Assembly (NCBI RefSeq): GCF_000382225.1
Contig: NZ_KB907803.1
Coordinates: 1 to 64,000, forward strand
DNA length: 64,000 nt
Source of the DNA: Hymenobacter aerophilus DSM 13606
Lineage (GTDB): Bacteria > Bacteroidota > Bacteroidia > Cytophagales > Hymenobacteraceae
Direction: 5' to 3'
The notes beneath the pieces are model-generated. The model ran no database searches, was not told the origin of the DNA, and saw only the letters and a list, made by a program, of their open reading frames with translations. Every line of letters begins with the position of its first letter. Position 1 is the stretch's first letter. Made by a program: the position numbers and the translations under genes. Of this stretch, positions 52,179-60,659 are shown piece after piece.

Positions 52179-53054
52179 ATGAATATTGCCCTTGTAACCT
52201 GCGAAAGCCTGGCCCAGTACGGTGCGCCTAATGTTGACGACGAAGACGCGCTGCTCACCCGCTACCTGCGCGAGCAGGGCCACGACGTGGAGCCGCGCAT
52301 CTGGAGCAATCCGACCGTGGAATGGAACCGCTACGACGTGGTGCTGCTCAAGTCGCCCTGGGATTATTTCGACCGCGTGGAGGAGTTTCTGCACTGGCTC
52401 GACCAGCTGGAGCGCCAGCAGGTGCGCCTGCTCAACCCGGTAAGTGTGGTGCGCTGGAACACCAACAAGCGGTATCTGCTGGAAATGGAGCGGGCCGGCG
52501 TGCGCATTGTGCCCACCCGGCTGCTGCCCCGCGGCGAGGCCGTAGATGCCGCCGCCCTGCTCGACGAAATGGGCCAGGACCAGATTGTGGTGAAGCCGGC
52601 CGTGAGCGGCGGCGCCAAAAACACGTTCATCATCGGCCGCCACGAAACGGCCGTGCGCCAGCCCCAGCTCACCGAGCTGGTGGCCCAGGAGGACTTTCTG
52701 GCCCAGCCTTTCCTGTCGCGCATTCAGGAAGAAGGCGAATGGTCGCTGCTCTATTACGGGGGCGAATTCAGCCACGCGGTGCTCAAAACGCCTAAATCGG
52801 GCGACTTTCGGGTGCAGCACTACCTGGGCGGCGCCATTGCCCCGCGCGAGGCGCCGGCCCACCTGCGCCAGGCCGCCGACCGCATCGTGCAGCAGTTCGC
52901 GCCCGGCTGCCTCTACGCCCGCGTCGATGGCCTCGACCAGGACGGCGAGCTGCTGCTTATGGAGCTGGAGCTTATCGAGCCGTTTCTCTACCTCGCCTCC
53001 GACCCCCAGGCCCTGCCCCGCTACGAGCAGGCTTTACGTCGGCTATTGCTGTAG
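52179..53054 (+). CDS. ATP-grasp domain protein
   Basis: Encodes 291 residues from ATG 52179; a GTG three bases upstream is possible. The N-terminal Rossmann-like part has the DALLTRYLREQGHDV block and DVVLLKSPWDYFDRV; ATP-grasp motifs follow: NPVSVVRWNTNKRYLLEMERAGV, IVVKPAVSGGAKNTFI and the metal-binding LMELELIEPFLYL. The set resembles RimK/glutathione synthetase-like enzymes, which make carboxylate-amine bonds. The substrate is unknown. Confidence 0.88.
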   Translation: MNIALVTCESLAQYGAPNVDDEDALLTRYLREQGHDVEPRIWSNPTVEWNRYDVVLLKSPWDYFDRVEEFLHWLDQLERQQVRLLNPVSVVRWNTNKRYLLEMERAGVRIVPTRLLPRGEAVDAAALLDEMGQDQIVVKPAVSGGAKNTFIIGRHETAVRQPQLTELVAQEDFLAQPFLSRIQEEGEWSLLYYGGEFSHAVLKTPKSGDFRVQHYLGGAIAPREAPAHLRQAADRIVQQFAPGCLYARVDGLDQDGELLLMELELIEPFLYLASDPQALPRYEQALRRLLL

Positions 53055-53189
53055 GTCAAAAGGAAAAAAGTCCGTCTGTCATCCTGAGCGCAGCGAAGGA
53101 CCTATACAGAAGCTAACCTCGAAAGAGAATGGCTTCTGTATAGGTCCTTCGCTGCGCTCAGGATGACAGACGGACTTTTTTCCTTTGAC
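53055..53189. repeat. Family A palindrome with 58-bp arms
   Basis: Arms 53055-53113 and 53132-53189 match apart from one inserted A. The core TGTCATCCTGAGCGCAGCGA and CCTATACAGAAG are shared with 42.3 kb. It is the longest copy seen and fills the gap between the convergent ATP-grasp and SDR genes. Confidence 0.92.
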
Positions 53190-53192
53190 TTC

Positions 53193-53984
53193 TTACGAAA
53201 ACCCATTCACCGTGAAGCCGCCGTCCACGGCCAGGGTTTGGCCGGTGATGTAGGCGGCGGCGGGCAGGCACAGGAAGGCCACGGCGGCCGCCACTTCTTC
53301 GGGCTCACCCACGCGGCCCATCGGCGTGCGGGCCAGCACACTGGCGCGGAAGGTATCATCCTTGAGCACGGTTTCGGCCAGCGGTGTGCGGATGTACCAG
53401 GGCGCCACGCAGTTCACCCGGATGCCCGCGCCCGCCCACTCGACGGCCAGGTTGCGCGTCAGCTGCACCAGCGCGGCCTTGGTCATGCCATAAATAGCGC
53501 CGGTGCGCACGTGCACAAGGCCCGCCACCGACGAGATATTGACGATGCTGCCGCCGCCGGCCGCCACCAGCCGCGGCTGCAAGCCCCGGCTCAGCTCCCA
53601 GGCCGAATCGAGATTGGTCGCCAGCAGCTGCCGGTATTCGTCGTCGGTGTAATCGAGGCTGGGTTTGCGGATGTTGGTGCCCACGTTGTTGACAAGGATA
53701 TGCACCTGAGGCCAACGCTCGGCTATTTCGGCCAGTAGAGCGGTGCGGCCGGCGGGCGTGCTCACGTCGGCGGGCAGGGCGTGGGCGGGCAGCCCCTGCT
53801 GCTGCCACTCGGCTACCTGCTGCTCCAGGTCGGCGGCGGTGCGGGCCACGGCAATTACGGTGGCGCCCAGCGCCAGCAGCTCGGCTGCCACGGCCGCCCC
53901 GATGCCCTTGGAAGCGCCCGTTACCACGGCCGTCTGGCCCGCGAGGCGCCAGCGGGAAAGATGAAGATCAGATGAAGTTTTCAT
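53193..53984 (-). CDS. Short-chain dehydrogenase/reductase (tropinone reductase-like)
   Basis: Encodes 263 residues. [20 protein letters not shown] is the cofactor motif; [23 protein letters not shown] is a sequence typical of tropinone reductase-like SDRs; the catalytic Ser is in NISSVAGL and the [16 protein letters not shown] block gives Tyr-x-x-x-Lys. The ending [20 protein letters not shown] is regular. The substrate is unknown. Confidence 0.92.
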   Translation of the reverse strand: MKTSSDLHLSRWRLAGQTAVVTGASKGIGAAVAAELLALGATVIAVARTAADLEQQVAEWQQQGLPAHALPADVSTPAGRTALLAEIAERWPQVHILVNNVGTNIRKPSLDYTDDEYRQLLATNLDSAWELSRGLQPRLVAAGGGSIVNISSVAGLVHVRTGAIYGMTKAALVQLTRNLAVEWAGAGIRVNCVAPWYIRTPLAETVLKDDTFRASVLARTPMGRVGEPEEVAAAVAFLCLPAAAYITGQTLAVDGGFTVNGFS

Positions 53985-54281
53985 GTAGGTATCTTGAAAT
54001 GTTTAAAATTCGGGCCGGCGCGCAGGTAGGCTTAGAAGGTTTCGGTTGTTGAAAGTAGTGAGTAATAATTTTAAATAGCTGAAATTCAGGATATTATAGA
54101 AGGTAGTGGTTTTGCTGAAGGTCAATAATATTGTCATTAAAAAAGGTGTTATAAGATAAATAATTTAATAAAAAGACGTTTATATTGATAAAAGTATAAT
54201 TTGGACTCCGGATTGAGCTTCTGATTTTATCGAATCTCTTCCTTTTGTTCAAAATCTCACTTTCACAACCAACCCCAACGT
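53985..54281. other. AT-rich divergent promoter region, SDR / M4 protease
   Basis: A 297-base AT-rich region (about 54060-54240) with TAATTTAATAAAAAGACG and TATAATTTGG at about 54194-54203 resembles a Bacteroidota promoter for the plus-strand protease, but no clean TAnnTTTG is present. No gene is supported. Confidence 0.4.
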
Positions 54282-56756
54282 ATGCACAACAAATACTCGG
54301 TAGCAGCATTATTGTTGCTGGGTGGCCTGAGCTCTTCGGCCGCCTTCGCCCAGGATTACTCGCGGGTTCAAAGCAAGAACCTGCGCGACAACGGCACCCC
54401 CTACCTGGTGCAGTTCAAAGCGGCGGGCAACGCCTACAAGCTCAACGATGCCCCGGCCGTGCTACGCCAGCAGCTGGCCCTCGGCAGCGCCGACGAGCTG
54501 CTGTCGGTTGGCACCAAGGCCGATGAGCTGGGCTTTGTGCACGAGAAGTACCAGCAGTACTACAAGGGCATCAAGGTAGAGCACGCCATTTACGCGGTGC
54601 ACGCCCGGCAGGGCAACGTGGAAAGCATCAGCGGGCAGATTGAGAAGGTGGAGAACCTGAACGTAACGCCCTCGCTCGATGCGGCCACCGGGTTGCAGCG
54701 GGCTATGGCCTTTGTGGGCGCCAGGGAATATATGTGGCAGGATGCCCGTGAGGAAGCCGGCCTGAAGCAGCAGGAAGCCAACCCCGATGCCACCTACAAG
54801 CCCCGCGGCGAGCTGGTGGTAATCCACGATGAAACCAGCGGCCAGCCGGCGTTGGCCTGGAAGTTCAACGTGTACGCCAAAGCGCCCGTCAGCCGGGCCT
54901 ACATCTACGTCGATGCCCACTCGGGCCGCGTGATTTCGCAGGATGCCATCATCAAGCACGCCGCCGCTACCGGCACCTTTGCCACGGCCTACAGCGGCAC
55001 CCGCACGCTGGCCACCGGCACCACCAGCGGCGGCTACTACCTGCGCGAAACCACCCGCGGCTCGGGCATCGAAACCTACAACTGCAAAAAGGGTAACAGC
55101 TACTCGGCCGCCACCGACTTCATCGACAACGACAACAACTGGACGGCCGCCGAGTACAACAACGCCAACTTCGACAACGTGGCCGGCGACGCCCACTTCG
55201 GCGCCCAGGCCACCTACGACTACTGGAAAACGGTACACAACCGCAACTCCTACAACAACGCCGGCGCCAAAATCAAGAGCTACGTGCATTTTGATGACCA
55301 GCCCGGCGGCGCCGGCTACGAAAACGCCTACTGGAACGGCTCGGTGATGACCTACGGCGACGGGGCCAGCACCTTCAAGCCCCTGACGGCCCTCGACGTG
55401 TGCGGCCACGAAATCGGGCACGCCGTGTGCGAAACCACCGCCAACCTCACCTACGCCAACGAGTCGGGCGCCATGAACGAGGGCTTCTCCGACATTTGGG
55501 GCGCCTGCGTGGAAGCCAAAGCGGTAACCGACTACGGCCTGACCGGCAAGAGCACCTGGGACATCGGCGAGCAGATTATGAAGAACGGCGGGGCCCTGCG
55601 CTCGATGAGCAACCCCAACCTCTACGGCCAGCCCGACACCTACAAAGGCAAGTACTGGCAGGCCACTACCGCCTCGCCCTCCAATGCCAACGACCAGGGC
55701 GGCGTGCACACCAACTCGGGCGTGCTCAACTACTGGTTCTACCTGCTCAGCCAGGGCGGTTCGGGCACCAACGACATCGGCAGCGCCTACTCGGTAACCG
55801 GCCAAGGCATCAGCAACGCGGCCAAAATTGCCTACCGCACCGAAAGCGTGTACCTGACGGCTTCCTCTACCTACGCGCAGGCCCGCACAGCTTCCATCTC
55901 GGCGGCTACCGATTTGTTCGGGGCCGGCTCGGCCCAGGTGACGGCCGTTACCAACGCCTGGTACGCCGTGGGCGTGGGCGCCGCCGCGGGTGGCGGGGGC
56001 ACAACGCCGCCACCAACCGGCGTGACGTACTGCACCAGCAAAGGCAGCAACACGAGCTACGAGTGGATTGATTTGGTGAAGCTGGGCTCCATCAACCGCA
56101 CTTCGGGTGCTAACGGTGGCTACTACGACGGCACGGCCCTGAGCACGACCCTGGCCGCCGGCTCGTCGCAGACCATCAACATCTCGGCTGGTTTTGCCTC
56201 GACGGCCTACACCGAAAACTGGCGCGTGTACATCGACTACAACCACGATGGCGACTTCACCGACGCCGGCGAAACAGTAGTGTCGGGCTCTTCGGCCAGC
56301 AGCGCCACGCTTTCGGCTACCTTCACGGTGCCTTCGTCGGCCCGGAGTGGTGCCACGCGCATGCGCATCACCATGAGCGACAACGCGGCCACCACCAGCT
56401 GCGGCAGCTTCAGCTACGGCGAAACCGAGGACTACACCGTCAACATCAGCGGCGGAACCGGCCTGACGGCGGGTGCCGGGGCTACCATAGCGGCCCAAAG
56501 TGCCTCGCTCGGCAGCAACAGCTTCGAGAAGGCCCTGACGCTGTATCCTAACCCGGCGGCCAACGTGCTCAACATCGTGCTGGCTGGTAAAGCGCCAGCC
56601 GTATCGGCCGTCGTGACCGACCTGCGCGGGGCGCGCGTGGCCAATGTGCGCTTCGAGAACGGCCAACTGGACGTGGCCAACCTGGCCGGCGGCGTCTACC
56701 TGCTCACCGTTTCCGATGGACAGAAAACCTTCCACGAGCGGTTCGTGAAGCAATAG
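54282..56756 (+). CDS. Secreted M4 metalloprotease (thermolysin-like) with GEVED and T9SS domains
   Basis: Encodes 824 residues. A signal peptide (LLLLGGLSSSAAFAQ) is followed by an FTP/PepSY propeptide (25-215). The M4 domain (240-560) has the zinc motif CGHEIGHAVCE (HExxH, about residue 375) and NEGFSDIWG with the third ligand Glu. A Gly-rich linker (GGGGTTPPPTG) leads to a GEVED domain (about 580-720, VYIDYNHDGDFTDAGETV and SFSYGETEDYTV). The C-terminal 75 residues (LTLYPNPAANVLNIVLAG, LAGGVYLLTV) form a T9SS type A tail. It should degrade proteins outside the cell. Confidence 0.95.
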   Translation: MHNKYSVAALLLLGGLSSSAAFAQDYSRVQSKNLRDNGTPYLVQFKAAGNAYKLNDAPAVLRQQLALGSADELLSVGTKADELGFVHEKYQQYYKGIKVEHAIYAVHARQGNVESISGQIEKVENLNVTPSLDAATGLQRAMAFVGAREYMWQDAREEAGLKQQEANPDATYKPRGELVVIHDETSGQPALAWKFNVYAKAPVSRAYIYVDAHSGRVISQDAIIKHAAATGTFATAYSGTRTLATGTTSGGYYLRETTRGSGIETYNCKKGNSYSAATDFIDNDNNWTAAEYNNANFDNVAGDAHFGAQATYDYWKTVHNRNSYNNAGAKIKSYVHFDDQPGGAGYENAYWNGSVMTYGDGASTFKPLTALDVCGHEIGHAVCETTANLTYANESGAMNEGFSDIWGACVEAKAVTDYGLTGKSTWDIGEQIMKNGGALRSMSNPNLYGQPDTYKGKYWQATTASPSNANDQGGVHTNSGVLNYWFYLLSQGGSGTNDIGSAYSVTGQGISNAAKIAYRTESVYLTASSTYAQARTASISAATDLFGAGSAQVTAVTNAWYAVGVGAAAGGGGTTPPPTGVTYCTSKGSNTSYEWIDLVKLGSINRTSGANGGYYDGTALSTTLAAGSSQTINISAGFASTAYTENWRVYIDYNHDGDFTDAGETVVSGSSASSATLSATFTVPSSARSGATRMRITMSDNAATTSCGSFSYGETEDYTVNISGGTGLTAGAGATIAAQSASLGSNSFEKALTLYPNPAANVLNIVLAGKAPAVSAVVTDLRGARVANVRFENGQLDVANLAGGVYLLTVSDGQKTFHERFVKQ

Positions 56757-56763
56757 GCTTGAT

Positions 56764-56801
56764 TTTAAGCTGTTAGCTGAGAGCCATTAGCTGCTAGCTT
56801 C
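56764..56801. repeat. AGCT-type repeat arm
   Basis: AAGCTGTTAGCTGAGAGCC units after the protease stop; the inverted partner CAGCTAACAGCTC is at 56878-56891, across the terminator. Confidence 0.65.
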
Positions 56802-56831
56802 CGTTTTGGAGAAATCAACAACTCCAACTAA

Positions 56832-56869
56832 AAGAAGGCCCCGCGCTCAACTGAGTTCGGGGCCTTCTT
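56832..56869. terminator. Shared terminator, M4 protease / outer membrane protein
   Basis: AAGAAGGCCCCG pairs with CGGGGCCTTCTT, followed by CGTTTTT on the plus strand. It lies between convergent genes. Confidence 0.8.
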
Positions 56870-56893
56870 CGTTTTTCAGCTAACAGCTCAACA

Positions 56894-57673
56894 TTACCGC
56901 GCCCAGGGCGCGTACTCCAGCTTCAGCTCCAGCTGGCCGTAGTTGTCGTTGAGCGACGAAGCCGAGCGGCCCGTGTTGGAGTCGGGGCTGGGAACCGTGC
57001 TGATGTCGTCGAGCTGGTCGGTGGTGGTGAGCGAGTACGAACCTTCGAGCGAGGCGTTGAGCCGCGAGGTGAGCCGCACCGTCAGGCCGACGCCCACGGG
57101 CAGCGTCAGGGCCACGGCGGGGTAGTCGTAGCGCTCGGGCTCCAGGTAATTGGGCGTGGTGTTGCCGCTGGGCCGCTCGGTGCCGCGGTACGCTTTGGGG
57201 CTGTAGAGCGCCATGCCAACGCCCAGCTTCAGGTAGGGCTTGATGAGGGCCGACTGCCCGGCCGGCAGCGAGTAGGCGCCTGGGTCAGTGAGGGGTTCCC
57301 AGCGCACGAAGGCCGCCGCCAGGCCGTTTTTGCCCTGGAAAGCCAGGCCGCGGCCGGGCAGGTAGTCCTTGGCCCCAAGCTGCAGATACGACAGCTCGCC
57401 GCCCACCTGCCAGTGCGGGTGAAACTGGTAGAGCAGCCCCGCGCTCAGGCTGGGGCCCAGAAACTGGTCGCCCAGCCGGCTGGTCAGGTCGCCGTTGTAG
57501 TAGCCCACGCCGCCGCCTAGCGTGAAGCGCAACGGCCCCTTGTAATACAGGCGGCCCTGGTGGTCGTAGTGGCGCTGGCGGCGCTCGGGCCCAACCGACT
57601 GGGCCAGCGCCGAGTGCGTGGCGGCGGCCGTGAGCAGCAGCATCGCCGCGGGCAGAAAAGAGCGAAGGGTCAC
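56894..57673 (-). CDS. Outer membrane beta-barrel protein
   Basis: Encodes 259 residues from GTG 57673. The signal peptide is LLLTAAATHSALAQ. Alternating hydrophobic/polar strands with aromatic girdle residues run through the rest (RFTLGGGVGYYNGDLTSRLG, GGELSYLQLGAKDY, IKPYLKLGVGMALYSP, LPVGVGLTVRLTSRLNASLE) and the protein ends LEYAPWAR. It resembles the outer-membrane proteins of the DUF6089/OmpW-like size class. Function unknown. Confidence 0.8.
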   Translation of the reverse strand: MTLRSFLPAAMLLLTAAATHSALAQSVGPERRQRHYDHQGRLYYKGPLRFTLGGGVGYYNGDLTSRLGDQFLGPSLSAGLLYQFHPHWQVGGELSYLQLGAKDYLPGRGLAFQGKNGLAAAFVRWEPLTDPGAYSLPAGQSALIKPYLKLGVGMALYSPKAYRGTERPSGNTTPNYLEPERYDYPAVALTLPVGVGLTVRLTSRLNASLEGSYSLTTTDQLDDISTVPSPDSNTGRSASSLNDNYGQLELKLEYAPWAR

Positions 57674-57769
57674 GAAGTAAGAAGCAAAATGAAGGGCCGG
57701 CCGCGCCGAAAGCCCGGCAGCCCGATGCGCCTCTAACGGAAACCGACCGCAAAGGATTGTCTAGGGTGC

Positions 57770-57860
57770 AGCTGCAAGCTTTGAGCGGCAAGCCGCAAGC
57801 CACAAGCTGCAAGCTGACGTTCAACATCAGCTTGCAGCTTGCCGCTCAAAGCTTGCAGCT
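57770..57860. repeat. AGCTGCAAGC-type inverted repeat
   Basis: Arms 57770-57800 and 57828-57860 pair with few mismatches. It lies between the outer-membrane protein and TPR genes, both on the minus strand, and ends 10 bases before the TPR stop. Similar to the rplU-rpmA spacer repeat. Confidence 0.8.
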
Positions 57861-57869
57861 CAGTATAGC

Positions 57870-58607
57870 TTACTTAAACTTGCCCTGCGGGTCGGGCAGG
57901 TGGGTGAGCAGGTCGGCAATCAGGCTGAAATCGACCGAGGAAATGCTGGTAATCTGGCCTTTGTGCACGGCGTCCCAGGCCTGGGCATACTGCTCCTGGT
58001 AGTAGTAGGCGCGGGCCAGCTGCTGCCAGGCGCCGGCGTTGGTGGCATCCTGGGTGGTGGCTTTCTGCAGCAGCTCGGTGCCGGTTTTCAGGTCCTTTTT
58101 CTTCTTGCCCTGCTCGTAGCGGATGAGGTAGCTCGTGCCCAGATCGGCCAGCAGCGACGAGTTGGTGGGGGCCAGCGCCAGACCTTTTTCCAGCAGCTCA
58201 ATGGATTGCTCGGGCGTGGGATTGGCGCTGGCTACTACGCCCAGGCCGTGGTAGGCCTCGGCATTGTTGGGGTCGAGCACCCAGGCCAGGTTGAAGCGGT
58301 AAGCGGCCGTATCGCGCTGGCTTTCGGCCAGATACTCGTAGCCTTTGCGGCTGAAAAACTGGCTGGCCTCGGCCCGCGAAGGAAAGCTGCCCGCCAGGCC
58401 GTCCACCGTGGCCGCGCCCAGCGCCTGCTCGGCCTGCACCGCCGAAAGGCCCCCGAACAGCGGCTGACTGCGGCTGGTTAGCACGGCCTCGCGGGTGGCA
58501 CCGGCGGCATTTTTGGCGGCCTTGCTGCCCCGCTGGGCCAGCGCCGGCTGCAGCCCGGCCCCCAGTAAAAGAGCCGTCAGCAGAAGCGAAGAAATCGAAA
58601 GTTTCAT
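57870..58607 (-). CDS. Secreted tetratricopeptide repeat protein
   Basis: Encodes 245 residues from ATG 58607. The signal peptide is SISSLLLTALLLGAGLQPALAQ. Three TPR-like units follow (about 95-125, AAYRFNLAWVLDPNNAEAYHGLGVV; 130-165; 195-225, AWQQLARAYYYQEQYAQAWDAVH). TPR proteins mediate protein contacts; the partner is unknown. The longer frame upstream to 58952 is a shadow. Confidence 0.85.
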   Translation of the reverse strand: MKLSISSLLLTALLLGAGLQPALAQRGSKAAKNAAGATREAVLTSRSQPLFGGLSAVQAEQALGAATVDGLAGSFPSRAEASQFFSRKGYEYLAESQRDTAAYRFNLAWVLDPNNAEAYHGLGVVASANPTPEQSIELLEKGLALAPTNSSLLADLGTSYLIRYEQGKKKKDLKTGTELLQKATTQDATNAGAWQQLARAYYYQEQYAQAWDAVHKGQITSISSVDFSLIADLLTHLPDPQGKFK

Positions 58608-58851
58608 CAGAAAAAAGTAGCGGTAAACGGGTCCGGATGGCCATAACGGCCGGCGGCCCACTGCCAAAGATACGCCCGCCGCCTCAACCTTGCCCGCCGT
58701 TCTGCTGCCCGGCTCCGCCCCGCAGCTGAACGTGGCCGGGGCCGGCCGTATTGCATCTGGCTGCGACAAACCAGCCCGGTGGCGGCCTCGTATCTGTCCC
58801 GCTGCGTTGCCTGGCGCGGTGGCTTCTGTTTCCCTGTTTTTATCCTGCCGA

Positions 58852-59730
58852 ATGCGTTTTGTTTTCCTGCGGCTGCTGCCCACTTTGCTGATTACCGGGC
58901 TGCTGCTGGCCGCCGCTACCGAGTTCAGCGTGGCCCGCCCCAGCCGCCGCACCGCCGATGTGCCCTACGTGCCGGCCACCGACTCTGCCTTTGCGGCCGG
59001 CCGGCAGCTGCTCGATGTGTACGCGCCCAAAGCCCGGGCCGCGCGGCCCTATCCGGTGGTGGTGTTCATGCATGGCGGCAACTGGAACAGCGGCAGCAAG
59101 AACCTGTATTCGTTTGTGGGCCGGCGGCTGGCCAAGCAGGGCGTGGTGGCCGTGGTGATAAGCTACCGCTTGGCGCCGGCCGTGCGCGTGCCCCAGATGG
59201 CCGACGACTGCGCCCGCGCCGTCGTCTGGACCCGCCGCCACATTGCCGAGTACGGCGGCGACCCGGCCCGGCTGTTTCTGATGGGCCACTCGGCCGGGGG
59301 CGGCCTGGCGGCCCTGCTGGCCACCGACGGCGCCCGCTTCCGGCGTTGGGGCGAACCCACCAACCCGGTGCGCGGCGTCATCCTCGACGATGCCGCCGGC
59401 CTCGATATGTACGATTACCTGCAAAAGCTGGCCTACCCCGGCGACAGAGAGTTTCTGGTGCCCTTCGGGCCCGACCCGGCCAGCTGGCGGCAGATGTCGG
59501 CCGTGTACCACCTCACACCCCAAACGCCGCCCTTCCTCATCTTCGTGGGCGGCAAAACCTACCCGTCCATCAGCAGCAGCAGCGCCGAGTTTCGCACCCG
59601 GCTGGTCAGCCTGGGGCATCAGCCTTACTACCAGGTGCTGCCCGGCAAAAAGCACATTCCGATGGTGTTGCAGCTCTATTGGCAGCACAACATCATCTAC
59701 CAAAAGCTGCTGCCGTTTGTGAATCGGTGA
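58852..59730 (+). CDS. Secreted alpha/beta hydrolase (esterase/lipase HSL-like)
   Basis: Encodes 292 residues from ATG 58852. The signal peptide is LLPTLLITGLLLAAATEFSVA. The oxyanion-hole HGG (VVFMHGGNWNSGSKN), the nucleophile elbow GHSAGGG (LFLMGHSAGGGLAALL), the DYLQKLAYPGDREF region and the distal His near KKHIPMVLQL match the HSL/kynurenine formamidase-like esterases. It probably hydrolyses esters or amides in the periplasm. Confidence 0.9.
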   Translation: MRFVFLRLLPTLLITGLLLAAATEFSVARPSRRTADVPYVPATDSAFAAGRQLLDVYAPKARAARPYPVVVFMHGGNWNSGSKNLYSFVGRRLAKQGVVAVVISYRLAPAVRVPQMADDCARAVVWTRRHIAEYGGDPARLFLMGHSAGGGLAALLATDGARFRRWGEPTNPVRGVILDDAAGLDMYDYLQKLAYPGDREFLVPFGPDPASWRQMSAVYHLTPQTPPFLIFVGGKTYPSISSSSAEFRTRLVSLGHQPYYQVLPGKKHIPMVLQLYWQHNIIYQKLLPFVNR

Positions 59731-59737
59731 ACTGTTT

Positions 59738-59891
59738 TGTCATTGCGAGCGAAGCGAAGCAATCCGGGAGGGCTGTGATACTCTCCGTGAGGCGCCAAGC
59801 CCCTGACGCTGGTACGGCTTTCAGGGGCTATCTGCTTCTTAAAGCTTAGCGTTCTGCACCTACGGATTGCTTCGCTCCGCTCGCAATGACA
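59738..59891. repeat. Family A-like palindrome (TCATTGCGAGCGAAGCGAAG)
   Basis: Arms 59738-59766 and 59863-59891 (29 bp, one mismatch) are separated by 96 bases. It is a divergent copy with CATTGCGAG for CATCCTGAG. Confidence 0.85.
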
Positions 59892-59905
59892 GTCTGGCAG
59901 TTCGC

Positions 59906-60439
59906 TCACCCACCAAACAGCCCCAACTGCTGCGGCGGGTTTTCCAGGGCCAGCAGCCACTTTTTGCGCTCCAGGCCGCCGGCGTAACCCGTGAGCTGGC
60001 CGCTGGCACCGATGATGCGGTGGCAGGGCCAGATGATGGCCAGCGGGTTCTGGCCGTTGGCCGCGCCCACGGCCCGCACCGCGCCGGGGTTGCCCAGTTG
60101 CCGGGCCAGGTCGAGGTAGGAGGCGGTGCGGCCGTAGGCCACGGCCGGCAGTGCCGCCCACACCCGCCGCTGAAACGCGGTGCCGGTTTCCACGTCCGTC
60201 GTCAGCGAAAACGTGCGCAGCTCGCCGCCGAAATAGGCCCGCAGTTGCTCGCGGGCCGCCCGCAGGCAGGCCGGCACCGCACCGGCCGCAGTGGCTGCGC
60301 CGGGGCTGCCGGGCGGCAGGAAGTTCACCTCGCGCAGCCCCGCCTCTGTGCCCCGCAGCTCCAGCAGGCCCACGGCGGTAGTCAGCAGTGCACGGGCCGT
60401 GGGCGGGTTGATGGGCGAGGCAGCGGGCAACAAAGGCAT
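59906..60439 (-). CDS. ogt: Methylated-DNA-protein-cysteine S-methyltransferase
   Basis: Encodes 177 residues. It moves a methyl group from O6-methylguanine to its own Cys. The active-site block is IIWPCHRIIGASGQLTGYAGG, with the reactive Cys in PCHR, preceded by VWAALPAVAYGRTASYLDLA (arginine finger and tyrosine). The N-terminal part is the usual Ogt domain. It is not linked to ada. Confidence 0.96.
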   Translation of the reverse strand: MPLLPAASPINPPTARALLTTAVGLLELRGTEAGLREVNFLPPGSPGAATAAGAVPACLRAAREQLRAYFGGELRTFSLTTDVETGTAFQRRVWAALPAVAYGRTASYLDLARQLGNPGAVRAVGAANGQNPLAIIWPCHRIIGASGQLTGYAGGLERKKWLLALENPPQQLGLFGG

Positions 60440-60659
60440 AGTTGGCAGGAATTAGATAAAAGCGCGGTTTTGGGGCAATTAGGAGCTGGTTTCTTGCAGT
60501 ATGCCGGGGCCGGCAAGGGCTGCGCGCCCGCAACTGCCTGAGAAAAACCTGTATATTAGTCTAAGCGAAGCAGGAAAATATAAATCTACGCGTAGATTTT
60601 TGACTGTTGCTCATTTGTGCTCCTTCCAGACCATATCACCTTCCAAAGCCACCTGTATC

